From Flavobacteriaceae bacterium (GTDB lineage Bacteria; Bacteroidota; Bacteroidia; Flavobacteriales; Flavobacteriaceae): a stretch of DNA of 8,050 bases. Under the pieces are notes generated by a model, which had not been told where the DNA came from, ran no database searches, and saw only the letters and a program-made list of their open reading frames with translations. The DNA lies in NCBI GenBank assembly GCA_008081175.1, contig VMCW01000204.1, positions 1 through 8,050 on the forward strand, read 5' to 3'. Numbering within the stretch: the stretch's first letter is position 1; every line of letters starts with the position of its first letter. Both the position numbers and the translations under genes were made by a program. Shown piece after piece: positions 1 to 6,395 of this stretch.

Positions 1-1476
1 GGCCTGTACAGACAGATCTAAAGCGGCAACAGATTCATCACAGATCAGTACTCTTGGCGATACAGCTAGTGCTCGTGCAATGACTGCTCGCTGACGCTGC
101 CCTCCTGAAAGTTCGTGGGGATGTCTTTGAATAAAGGCTGTATCGAGTCCTACCTGGTAGAGGAGCTCCTCTGAACGTTTCTTATTTAAAACTTTGTCTT
201 TGGAGTGGTGCACATTGAGTACTTCTTCGATCGTTGCTCCAATTGTTTTGTAAGGGTGAAGGGCTGCGTAGGGGTCTTGGAAAATAAACTGAATTTCTTT
301 GCGCAGCTGATTTACTTGTATAGAGTTTTTTGAGTCCACTTTTACACCGTTCCATATCAGTTCACCAGAGGTTGCGGGGTCCAAACAGACTAGTGTTTTT
401 GCTAGTGTGGATTTACCACAACCCGACTCACCTACTAGACCTAAAGTTTCTCCTGGAAAGAGAGAAAAGTTAAGAGAGGATAGCGCTTTAAATTCGGATG
501 ATTTTCCCAGCCAATTTTTTTTGAAATAAGTTTTTTCAAATTCCTTTACCTCAAGCAAAGGTTTTTGAGCATAGATTTTTTTATGGTGTTTTTTTCGTGT
601 GATATCAGGTATTTTTTTAGGCTGGAATAATCCTTCTTGATAATCTTGAAGCGAAGGAAGACGCTCCAGGCGCTCACTCATTTTAGGTCGAGCAAAAAGG
701 AGTCCTCTAGTATAGGGATGTTTTGGATTTGAAAAAAGTGTTTTTGCACTTCCAGATTCTACTATTTCTCCTTGATACAATACCAAAACACGGTTTGCCA
801 ACTGTTTGACAAGAGCTAAATCGTGGGAAATAAAGAGAATACTCATCTGGTATTTTTTTTGAAGTGATTTGAGTAGCTCAATGATTTCTTTTTGAACGGT
901 AACATCTAGTGCTGTTGTTGGTTCGTCTGCAATTAACAGTTTAGGCTTACAGAGCAAAGCCATTGCAATCATAATGCGTTGTTTTTGCCCCCCACTTAGT
1001 TCGTGAGGATAGGAATCTATTATTCGATCTGTAGAATGCAATTGTACTTCTTCGAGTGCCTCTTTCACTCTTCTCCGACGTTCTTTTCTCTCAAGGGAAC
1101 GATGTATTTTTAGCACTTCTTCGAGTTGCTTTCCGCATTTTTGGGAAGGATTTAAGCTGGATTGGGGTTCTTGAAAAACCATACCCAAGGCGTTACCTCG
1201 TTGTTTTTCTTTTTCTTTGGCACTCAGTGTAGTAAGGTCTTGTGAATCAAAGGAAAGACGGTCGGTTTCAAGTACAGCATTTTTGGGTTGCAATCCCATA
1301 AGACTCAATGCGGTCATGGACTTACCACTACCAGATTCACCTACAATTGCCAGAATTTCTTCAGGATAGATGCAAAAGGAAAGTTTTTTTAATATGGATT
1401 TATCCCTTATTGATAGAGAAAGATTTTCTGCAACAACAAGCACTGGTTTTGAAGGATTTATAAAACTTTTTTTCAT
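1..1476 (-). CDS. ABC transporter ATP-binding protein with two fused ATPase domains (peptide/nickel importer type), C-terminus cut by window edge
   Basis: The frame is open from an ATG at 1476-1474 to base 1, giving 492 codons without a stop; the C-terminus lies outside the window. Two complete ABC cassettes are visible. Domain 1 has Walker A GESGSGKS (residues 46-53), Q-loop Gln102, signature LSGGQ (160-164), Walker B LLIADE (180-185) and switch His218. It is followed by HPYTRGLL (253-260), the start of the oligopeptide-transporter C-terminal extension. Domain 2 has Walker A GESGCGKS (349-356), Q-loop Gln400, signature LSGGQ (456-460) and Walker B VLICDE (476-481). This architecture matches GsiA/YejF-type proteins, where one polypeptide replaces the DppD/DppF pair and powers uptake of peptides or similar solutes at the inner membrane. 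The substrate cannot be read from the ATPase. No permease or binding protein is in view. The start is 5 bases after the stop of the exonuclease gene, so it is probably the fourth gene of the leftward operon. In domain 2 the sequence after Walker B is DESVAALD rather than the commoner DEPxSALD, a mild variation. Confidence 0.93.
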   Translation of the reverse strand, partial: MKKSFINPSKPVLVVAENLSLSIRDKSILKKLSFCIYPEEILAIVGESGSGKSMTALSLMGLQPKNAVLETDRLSFDSQDLTTLSAKEKEKQRGNALGMVFQEPQSSLNPSQKCGKQLEEVLKIHRSLERKERRRRVKEALEEVQLHSTDRIIDSYPHELSGGQKQRIMIAMALLCKPKLLIADEPTTALDVTVQKEIIELLKSLQKKYQMSILFISHDLALVKQLANRVLVLYQGEIVESGSAKTLFSNPKHPYTRGLLFARPKMSERLERLPSLQDYQEGLFQPKKIPDITRKKHHKKIYAQKPLLEVKEFEKTYFKKNWLGKSSEFKALSSLNFSLFPGETLGLVGESGCGKSTLAKTLVCLDPATSGELIWNGVKVDSKNSIQVNQLRKEIQFIFQDPYAALHPYKTIGATIEEVLNVHHSKDKVLNKKRSEELLYQVGLDTAFIQRHPHELSGGQRQRAVIARALAVSPRVLICDESVAALDLSVQA

Positions 1477-1481
1477 TTTAT

Positions 1482-2204
1482 TTAGCAATCGCTTGCGTGA
1501 GTGATTTCATTTTCCTTTAACTGTTTTTCATTACGTAATTTCAAGAAAATTTGAGCGACTGTTATCACATCTCTCTCACAATAACGAACAATTCTAGGGA
1601 GATCTTTTTCTTTATAATACACCCCAGCCACTTGACTACCGTCTATGTCTTCTTTTGGAGAAGGAATTCCTAAAACATGCGCCATCAGCTTGAGGGAAGT
1701 GTAGTGTTTATAGTCGCCAAATCTCCATAGATGTAGCGTATCTAGATGAGGCACTTCCCATGGCTTTTTATTAAAGAGTTGTAAGGGCTTGGGTGGGGTT
1801 ATGCCGTTTATTAACATCCTTCTAGCGAGGAAGGGAAAGTCAAATTCCTTTGCATTATGTCCGCACAAAAGATGTGTTTTGGAACTAAAATAGTTGGAAA
1901 CTAAAGTTTTGAATTCATTGAGCAAGTTCATTTCTTCTCCGTAAAAGCTTTTTAACCGAAAGGCTCTTGGGTTTTTATTTGGAGTAAAATAACCCACGGA
2001 AACGCATATTATTTTTCCAAATTCAGCCCATATACCTGCTCTCTCATAAAACGCTTCAGGAGTTTGTCCTTCTTTACGTTGATAGGCTGTCTTTTCATCA
2101 AAGTAGTGTTGTTCTATTTCAGGAACCTGATCAAAAGATTCGTAAAGGGGTACGGTTTCAATATCTAAAAATAGAATCTTGTGTAAGTTGAGATTAGTCA
2201 GCAT
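1482..2204 (-). CDS. 3'-5' exonuclease, PolB-exonuclease-like DEDDy family
   Basis: This 240-residue protein is a stand-alone RNase H-fold exonuclease like those annotated as predicted 3'-5' exonuclease related to the PolB exonuclease domain. Visible motifs are Exo I LDIET with Asp14 and Glu16, Exo II GHNAKEFDFPFL with Asn117 and Asp122, and Exo III YCERD with Tyr208 and Asp212. The last motif places it in the DEDDy class, with two-metal hydrolysis of nucleotides from 3' ends. No polymerase domain or signal peptide is present, so a cytoplasmic role in DNA or RNA trimming or repair is inferred; the natural substrate is unknown. The ATG at 2204-2202 lies inside the end of the serine hydrolase gene (11-base overlap), which suggests translational coupling. 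No other good start is nearby. The ABC ATPase gene follows after 5 bases. The family assignment is firm; the biological role is not. Confidence 0.88.
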   Translation of the reverse strand: MLTNLNLHKILFLDIETVPLYESFDQVPEIEQHYFDEKTAYQRKEGQTPEAFYERAGIWAEFGKIICVSVGYFTPNKNPRAFRLKSFYGEEMNLLNEFKTLVSNYFSSKTHLLCGHNAKEFDFPFLARRMLINGITPPKPLQLFNKKPWEVPHLDTLHLWRFGDYKHYTSLKLMAHVLGIPSPKEDIDGSQVAGVYYKEKDLPRIVRYCERDVITVAQIFLKLRNEKQLKENEITHASDC

Positions 2205-3348
2205 CAGGATTGAGTTCTAAGGCAGCGTCCATATAGGTATAAATGTCTGGAGTGAATGGATCTCCGGTTGGTCCATCTGGTCCTTTGGTGTGACCTAATC
2301 GAACAAGAATTATATTTTCTTTAGGAAAAACCATAACGTACTGTCCCAAATGACCACGCATCATAAACACATCATGACCTTTGTAGGATTTTAGCCACCA
2401 GCCATAGCCGTATTCAGGACTTTCAGGAAAACGAGCTTGAATCGATTTAGCTACAAAGCTAGAGTCCAGAAGTACCTGGCCTTCCCACTTTCCATAGTCT
2501 TTATATAATTTGCCCATACGGGCAAAGTCTTTAGCATTTGATGCAATACAACAATAGGCTTTTTCAAGTTCATTTTCTTCACTGTCAATCTGCCAATAGC
2601 TTTCATACTCAGCTCCCATAGGATTCCAAAGTGTTTCGTAGAGGTAGTCTGTTAGACTTTTTCCTGTTGCTTTTGTGAGTACCATACCCAAAAGTTGTGT
2701 TGTACCACTTTTATAAATGTATTTTTTTCCAGGGGCTTCATCTATGGGTTGTTGTAAGATGAGTTTTCCAAGATCCTCTACAAAATAAGCCGCAGTTGTT
2801 ACCGAAAGAGGGGAGTAATAGGCTTCATCCCATTTTTGTCCAGAAGCCATGCTAGAGAGATCACCAACGGTTACCTGATCAGCATAGGGACCTTGAAGTT
2901 CAGGAATAAACTCTTTAACCTTTTGGTCTAAACTCTTTATTTTACCGTCTTTGATGGCTCTTCCCAAAAGGGCAGAGATAAAACTTTTTGCGACTGAAAA
3001 GGAATTACTTTTGGAGTCTGGCCCATAGCCATCGTAATATTTTTCAATATAAAGGCTATCGTTTTTAAACATTACAAAAGCAACCGTTTTGGTTTCTCGA
3101 TGAAAGACTTCTAAGCGCTCAGATAAATCGACTGAATTATAATTTTTATGCAGCGGCCAGGGTTGTGGATTTTCTGAAGCAGGGAGTACTCTGTTTTCAA
3201 ACTGTTGATAGTCTGATAGGAAAGCGGTTGTGTGCCCAGTAAAATAAATTTTAGTGACCGCGCGAAGCAAGTAACTGTAGTCTGAAAGGTATAAAAGACT
3301 TACAGCAACTAAAACAATAAAAATTAATGTGCTAAAGAATCGTTTCAT
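2194..3348 (-). CDS. Membrane-anchored serine hydrolase, class C beta-lactamase/esterase fold
   Basis: This 384-residue protein has an N-terminal hydrophobic segment (about residues 4-21, after MKR). It has no lipobox cysteine, so it is probably a single-pass anchored or exported protein facing the periplasm. The nucleophile motif is S-V-A-K at 118-121 (SxxK). The second motif is Y-K-S at 212-214 in place of Y-x-N, and the third is probably R-G-H-L-G around 331-335 in place of K-T-G. This pattern is usual for esterases, D-aminopeptidases and uncharacterised serine hydrolases of the beta-lactamase family, and it argues against a true AmpC resistance enzyme. The substrate cannot be told; peptides, cell-wall fragments and esters are all possible. 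The ATG at 3348-3346 follows the stop of the methyltransferase gene by 6 bases, and the 3' end overlaps the exonuclease start. The length fits the family (about 350-420 residues), with no sign of damage. Confidence 0.85.
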   Translation of the reverse strand: MKRFFSTLIFIVLVAVSLLYLSDYSYLLRAVTKIYFTGHTTAFLSDYQQFENRVLPASENPQPWPLHKNYNSVDLSERLEVFHRETKTVAFVMFKNDSLYIEKYYDGYGPDSKSNSFSVAKSFISALLGRAIKDGKIKSLDQKVKEFIPELQGPYADQVTVGDLSSMASGQKWDEAYYSPLSVTTAAYFVEDLGKLILQQPIDEAPGKKYIYKSGTTQLLGMVLTKATGKSLTDYLYETLWNPMGAEYESYWQIDSEENELEKAYCCIASNAKDFARMGKLYKDYGKWEGQVLLDSSFVAKSIQARFPESPEYGYGWWLKSYKGHDVFMMRGHLGQYVMVFPKENIILVRLGHTKGPDGPTGDPFTPDIYTYMDAALELNPDAD

Positions 3349-3354
3349 TTTTAA

Positions 3355-3840
3355 TTACAAAGCTAAGGTTTTTTGAATCGGATATCCTTCGTGTTCCAAA
3401 AGCCATCTTTTTTTTTCTAATCCTCCAGCATACCCTGTTAGTGCCCCATAGCTTCCCAAAATTCTATGACATGGGAGTACAATTAAAACGGGATTTTTTC
3501 CAAGGGCTGTTCCTACCGCACGAACCCCTTTTGGGTTTCCATAAAGGGCAGCAATTTCAGCATACGTTTTTGATTCTCCTATAGGGATGTTTGCAAGTAG
3601 TTTCCAAACCGCTTTCTGGAAAGAGGTTCCTTGAAGTTCCAGAGGTATAGAAGGGAAGGTTTGTTTTTTCAAAAAGTAGTCTTCTAGAGATCGTATTATT
3701 TTTTTTGCTAGAGCAGTAGAAGGTTCAGTAAATACATCTTTGTTTTTTTCTGACACAAAAGCCATTTGTTTTAAATGAGTTTCAGAGCATTCAAATTGGA
3801 TTTCACCAATAGGGCTATTATAAAGATGTTTCGTGTTCAA
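3355..3840 (-). CDS. ogt: Methylated-DNA--protein-cysteine S-methyltransferase (Ogt type), TTG start
   Basis: This 161-residue single-domain suicide DNA repair protein transfers the alkyl group from O6-methylguanine (and O4-methylthymine) to its own cysteine. The active-site motif PCHR is at residues 123-126 with acceptor Cys124. The DNA-binding helix with the base-flipping arginine, GVRAVG, is at 105-110 (Arg107). The small N-terminal domain begins with the family's Y-x-S-P-I-G pattern at residues 7-12. There is no AdaA-like zinc-binding domain, so it is Ogt-like rather than a full Ada regulator. The start codon is TTG at 3840-3838. The frame stays open upstream to a TAA near 3912 but contains no ATG, GTG or other TTG, and the next in-frame ATG is codon 26, inside the domain. 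TTG therefore gives the best fit to family length, although a rare ATT just upstream cannot be excluded. It is the first gene of the leftward cluster, 6 bases before the serine hydrolase gene. Confidence 0.92.
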   Translation of the reverse strand: MNTKHLYNSPIGEIQFECSETHLKQMAFVSEKNKDVFTEPSTALAKKIIRSLEDYFLKKQTFPSIPLELQGTSFQKAVWKLLANIPIGESKTYAEIAALYGNPKGVRAVGTALGKNPVLIVLPCHRILGSYGALTGYAGGLEKKRWLLEHEGYPIQKTLAL

Positions 3841-3924
3841 GAGAATTTGGATTGTAGAAGGTTCAAGATGTTTCTTTCTAATATAAAAATCTTTTTTTAA
3901 AAACTTATATTAGACCCTTGAAAC
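3835..3924. repeat. TTCAAG motif: two direct copies and one inverted copy
   Basis: GTTCAAGA occurs at 3835-3842 and again at 3861-3868, exactly 26 bases apart. The reverse complement CTTGAA is at 3917-3922, within CTTGAAAC at 3917-3924. The second and third copies flank the 10-base inverted repeat, but not symmetrically. The first copy covers the TTG start codon of the methyltransferase gene. These could be binding half-sites for a regulator; short words of this kind also recur by chance, so confidence in function is low. Confidence 0.3.
3877..3914. repeat. Perfect 10-base inverted repeat in the divergent intergenic region, possible operator
   Basis: TCTAATATAA at 3877-3886 is the exact reverse complement of TTATATTAGA at 3905-3914, with an 18-base A/T-rich spacer containing a run of seven T (3892-3898). 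The arms are 28 bases apart centre to centre. Placed between two divergent operons, the dyad could bind a regulator. Alternatively, it could form a hairpin in the leader of the leftward transcript. The right arm contains TATATTAG (3906-3913), which differs at one base from the plus-strand -7 consensus TAnnTTTG, so it could overlap a promoter of the hydroxyproline operon, though no TTG lies at the expected -33 distance. A terminator is unlikely because no gene ends here and the T run is in the loop. Confidence 0.55.
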
Positions 3925-3948
3925 ATAAAAACAGGCTAGATGAAACAA
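3920..3948 (-). promoter_or_regulatory. Candidate Bacteroidota promoter for the leftward ogt operon
   Basis: Read on the minus strand, TTG (3948-3946) is followed after 18 bases by TATGTTTC (3927-3920). This matches the Bacteroidota -33 TTG and -7 TAnnTTTG consensus at all but the last base, with a spacer in the accepted range. Transcription would start near 3913, giving a leader of about 70 bases before the TTG start of the methyltransferase gene. The -33 element coincides with codon 3 of the divergent plus-strand gene. This is a sequence match only; AT-rich DNA gives such matches by chance. Confidence 0.4.
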
Positions 3949-4860
3949 TTTAATTGGGAGGGAGTAATGCCAGCTATTACTACCCAATTTGATGCTCAAG
4001 GAAATTTAGATTTAAACGCATTTAAAAACAATCTTGCTCATCAGCTAAAAGCCGGAGTGCATGGGATTATTTTAGGTGGAACACTTGGAGAAGCAAGTAC
4101 CCTTACTATAGAGGAGAAGCAACAGCTATTGGCAGTTACCTTAGATGAGGTCCAAGAAAAGATCCCTGTTATTATGAATATCGCAGAACAAGCAACTTCT
4201 GAAGCAGTTCGACTTGCACAACAAGCAGAAGCTGATGGTGCTGATGGATTAATGTTGCTCCCGCCAATGCGCTATAAGGCAACAGATGAGGAGACGATAG
4301 CCTATTTTTCTGAAGTCGCTCAAGCCACCCAGCTACCTATAATGATTTACAACAATCCTGTGGATTATAAAATAGAGGTCACTTTAGACATGTTTGCTTC
4401 ATTAGAAAAACACAAAAATATTACTGCAGTAAAAGAGTCCACTCGAGATGTAACCAATGTGACAAGAATGATCAATCGTTTCGGTGATCGATTTAAGATT
4501 TTATGCGGTGTAGATACCCTCGCAATGGAAACCTTGCTGATGGGTGCTCATGGATGGGTTGCGGGTTTGGTGGATGCCTTTCCTGAAGAAACTGTTGCAA
4601 TATACACGTACTGCAAGGCCAATGAAATTGAAAAAGCTCGAGCTGTTTTTCGGTGGTTTTTACCTTTATTAGAATTGGATATTTCACCCCAATTGGTTCA
4701 AAACATTAAGCTTTGTGAATTGGCTACAGCTCTTGGAACAGGCCATGTAAGACCTCCTAGATTACCCTTGAAAGGGGCTGAATTAGAACGGGTTCAACAA
4801 ATCATCAAAAAAGGATTGGAACAGCGTCCTAAAAATTTAGATTACAGAAAATACGCATGA
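3940..4860 (+). CDS. DapA-superfamily lyase, probable pyrroline-4-hydroxy-2-carboxylate deaminase
   Basis: This 306-residue (beta/alpha)8-barrel protein belongs to the dihydrodipicolinate synthase/N-acetylneuraminate lyase superfamily. The Schiff-base lysine is Lys165 in AVKEST, the conserved tyrosine is Tyr137 in IYNNP, and the substrate carboxylate loop is GGTLGE at 46-51 in place of the GTTGE typical of true DapA. In the context of a hydroxyproline epimerase, an FAD amine dehydrogenase and a semialdehyde dehydrogenase, the likely reaction is conversion of cis-4-hydroxy-pyrroline-2-carboxylate to 2-oxoglutarate semialdehyde plus ammonia (EC 3.5.4.22; equivalent to LhpC of Pseudomonas or HypD of Sinorhizobium). 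The start is fixed by an in-frame TAG directly before the ATG; AGG at 3933-3935 is a weak, close ribosome-binding match. The gene overlaps the next by ATGA. Without its neighbours, a sugar-acid dehydratase or aldolase would remain possible. It is probably cytoplasmic. Confidence 0.85.
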   Translation: MKQFNWEGVMPAITTQFDAQGNLDLNAFKNNLAHQLKAGVHGIILGGTLGEASTLTIEEKQQLLAVTLDEVQEKIPVIMNIAEQATSEAVRLAQQAEADGADGLMLLPPMRYKATDEETIAYFSEVAQATQLPIMIYNNPVDYKIEVTLDMFASLEKHKNITAVKESTRDVTNVTRMINRFGDRFKILCGVDTLAMETLLMGAHGWVAGLVDAFPEETVAIYTYCKANEIEKARAVFRWFLPLLELDISPQLVQNIKLCELATALGTGHVRPPRLPLKGAELERVQQIIKKGLEQRPKNLDYRKYA

Positions 4861-6395
4861 TAAGACCACAAAATTTGGTGGCAGGAATATGGCAAGAAGT
4901 TTCGGGAACAGCTGTTTTTCAAACAGTAAATCCGAGAACCAATACTCCTTTACCCACCCTCTTCCAGGAAGCGAGTTCTGCACAAATAGATGAAGCTGTT
5001 CAAAAGGCAGCAGCTGTTTTTGATGTGTATTCTACAACTACTTTTCATCAAAGAAGTGCTTTTTTAAAAGCAATACAGCAAGAGCTAGAGGAGATAAAAG
5101 AAGAACTGTTGAAACAGTATCAAGAGGAATCTGCCTTGCCGGAAGGAAGAGCACAAGGAGAATTTGATCGTACCCAAGGACAAATACAAAGCTTTGCAGA
5201 ACTGCTTGATCAAGGTACTTATGTTCAGCCCATTATTTCAACTCAAGGGCCCGACTTAAGAAAAATGCTTCATCCCATTGGACCAGTAGCAGTATTTGGA
5301 GCCAGCAATTTTCCTTTGGCGTTTTCTACAGCCGGAGGGGATACCATCTCCGCATTGGCTGCAGGATGTCCAGTGATTGTCAAAGCTCATCCCTACCATG
5401 CGGGAACCAGTGCTCTTGTAGCTGAAGCTATTCACAAAGCACTTATTGCTTGTGAACTTCCCTTAGCAGTATTTTCCCATTTAGGAGGAGTTTCTCACGA
5501 TGTGGGGGCCACGTTAGTTTCTCACCCCTTGTTGAAGGGAGTTGGATTTACTGGAAGTTTTAGAGGAGGTAAAGCTTTATATGATCTGGCACAGCAAAGG
5601 GCAGAGCCTATTCCTGTCTTTGCTGAAATGGGAAGTGTAAACCCCGTTTTTATTCTAGAAAATAGAGTATTGAAAGATGAAAGTTTAGCACCTACTTTAG
5701 GGCAGTCCATCTGCTTGGGCACGGGACAGTTTTGTACAAACCCGGGCTTGGTTTTGTTTTGTGATCCAAGCGGTAAAAGTACTCTTTTCAATAGGGTACT
5801 TCAGGAACTCCAAAAATCCGCTTTACCTCCTATGGTACATGACTCTATAGAAAAAAACTACGCTGACAAGTTGAAGGAACTTCAGAGGAATCAAGGGGTC
5901 AGATTAGCTCGAGTGGACCAAAACAGTGCGGTTTTAGGATTTGTAGAGGCAGCGGTAGTATTGGAACAACCCGAATTAGTAGAGGAGGTTTTTGGACCTT
6001 TTAGTCTTTTTGTAAGGTGTAAGTCCATGGAAGAAATGCAAGCAGCAGCAGCAGCGTTACCTGGACAGCTCACAGCTACCGTTTTGTTTGACAAAGAGGA
6101 GATGACTCAGGCAACTCCCCTAATGAATATTCTAAAAAGTAAGGTAGGACGATTGCTTTTTGAAGGAGTTCCAACAGGGGTTGCAGTAACCCAAGCCATG
6201 CAGCACGGCGGGCCCTATCCTGCCTCCACAGACGGAAGGTACACTTCGGTAGGTACAGATGCTATTTATCGATGGTTGCGCCCTGTTGCTTATCAAGATT
6301 GCCCCAATGCCCTACTGCCTGAACCACTTCAAAACGAAAATCCATTGTCCTTGATGAGGATTGTAAATGGAAAGCAGACCAATACGAAATTATGA
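4857..6395 (+). CDS. 2-oxoglutarate semialdehyde (2,5-dioxovalerate) dehydrogenase, aldehyde dehydrogenase family
   Basis: This 512-residue aldehyde dehydrogenase oxidises 2-oxoglutarate semialdehyde to 2-oxoglutarate with NAD(P)+ (EC 1.2.1.26), the last step that delivers hydroxyproline carbon to the TCA cycle. Catalytic features are Asn151 in FGASNFP, the cofactor-binding Lys176 in VIVKAHP, the general base Glu257 in AEMGS, the nucleophile Cys293 in GQFCTNPG and the conserved EEVFGPF at 376-382. The GQFCTNPG context and overall length resemble the type III 2-oxoglutarate semialdehyde dehydrogenases found in hydroxyproline and sugar-acid clusters. The ATG overlaps the stop of the deaminase gene by four bases (ATGA), and the 3' end overlaps the epimerase gene the same way, so translation is probably coupled along the operon. 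Cofactor preference cannot be decided from this reading. It has no signal peptide and is probably cytoplasmic. Confidence 0.9.
   Translation: MIRPQNLVAGIWQEVSGTAVFQTVNPRTNTPLPTLFQEASSAQIDEAVQKAAAVFDVYSTTTFHQRSAFLKAIQQELEEIKEELLKQYQEESALPEGRAQGEFDRTQGQIQSFAELLDQGTYVQPIISTQGPDLRKMLHPIGPVAVFGASNFPLAFSTAGGDTISALAAGCPVIVKAHPYHAGTSALVAEAIHKALIACELPLAVFSHLGGVSHDVGATLVSHPLLKGVGFTGSFRGGKALYDLAQQRAEPIPVFAEMGSVNPVFILENRVLKDESLAPTLGQSICLGTGQFCTNPGLVLFCDPSGKSTLFNRVLQELQKSALPPMVHDSIEKNYADKLKELQRNQGVRLARVDQNSAVLGFVEAAVVLEQPELVEEVFGPFSLFVRCKSMEEMQAAAAALPGQLTATVLFDKEEMTQATPLMNILKSKVGRLLFEGVPTGVAVTQAMQHGGPYPASTDGRYTSVGTDAIYRWLRPVAYQDCPNALLPEPLQNENPLSLMRIVNGKQTNTKL

Noticed and set aside
511..600. A/T homopolymer runs in the ABC ATPase gene as programmed frameshift sites
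   Set aside because: The frame is continuous through both ATPase domains, so no shift is needed; lysine-rich linker codons in AT-rich DNA explain the runs.
2194..3348. Beta-lactam resistance gene
   Set aside because: Only the SxxK motif matches well; the other two motifs are of the esterase/peptidase kind, and there are no mobile-element signs around it.
3877..3914. Rho-independent terminator
   Set aside because: The stem is almost entirely A/T, the T run is in the loop rather than after the stem, and both flanking genes start here rather than end.
4493..4687. Short minus-strand reading frame opposite the deaminase gene, and similar ones at 5522-5791, 5891-6094 and 7172-7456
   Set aside because: They lie antisense to well-supported genes, have no recognisable motifs and read as chance open frames.
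3940..4860. True dihydrodipicolinate synthase (dapA) for lysine synthesis
   Set aside because: The loop is GGTLGE rather than GTTGE, and the gene sits in an operon with an epimerase, an FAD dehydrogenase and a semialdehyde dehydrogenase, which fits catabolism of hydroxyproline.
6041..6056. AGC/GCA triplet run in the aldehyde dehydrogenase gene
   Set aside because: It encodes a short alanine stretch (about residues 396-400) in an intact frame; too short to treat as a meaningful repeat.
3940..6395. Sugar-acid or pentose pathway (DapA-like dehydratase plus 2-oxoglutarate semialdehyde dehydrogenase)
   Set aside because: These two families also pair in arabinose, xylose and glucarate routes, but the proline-racemase-family gene and the DadA-like gene that follow have no place there.
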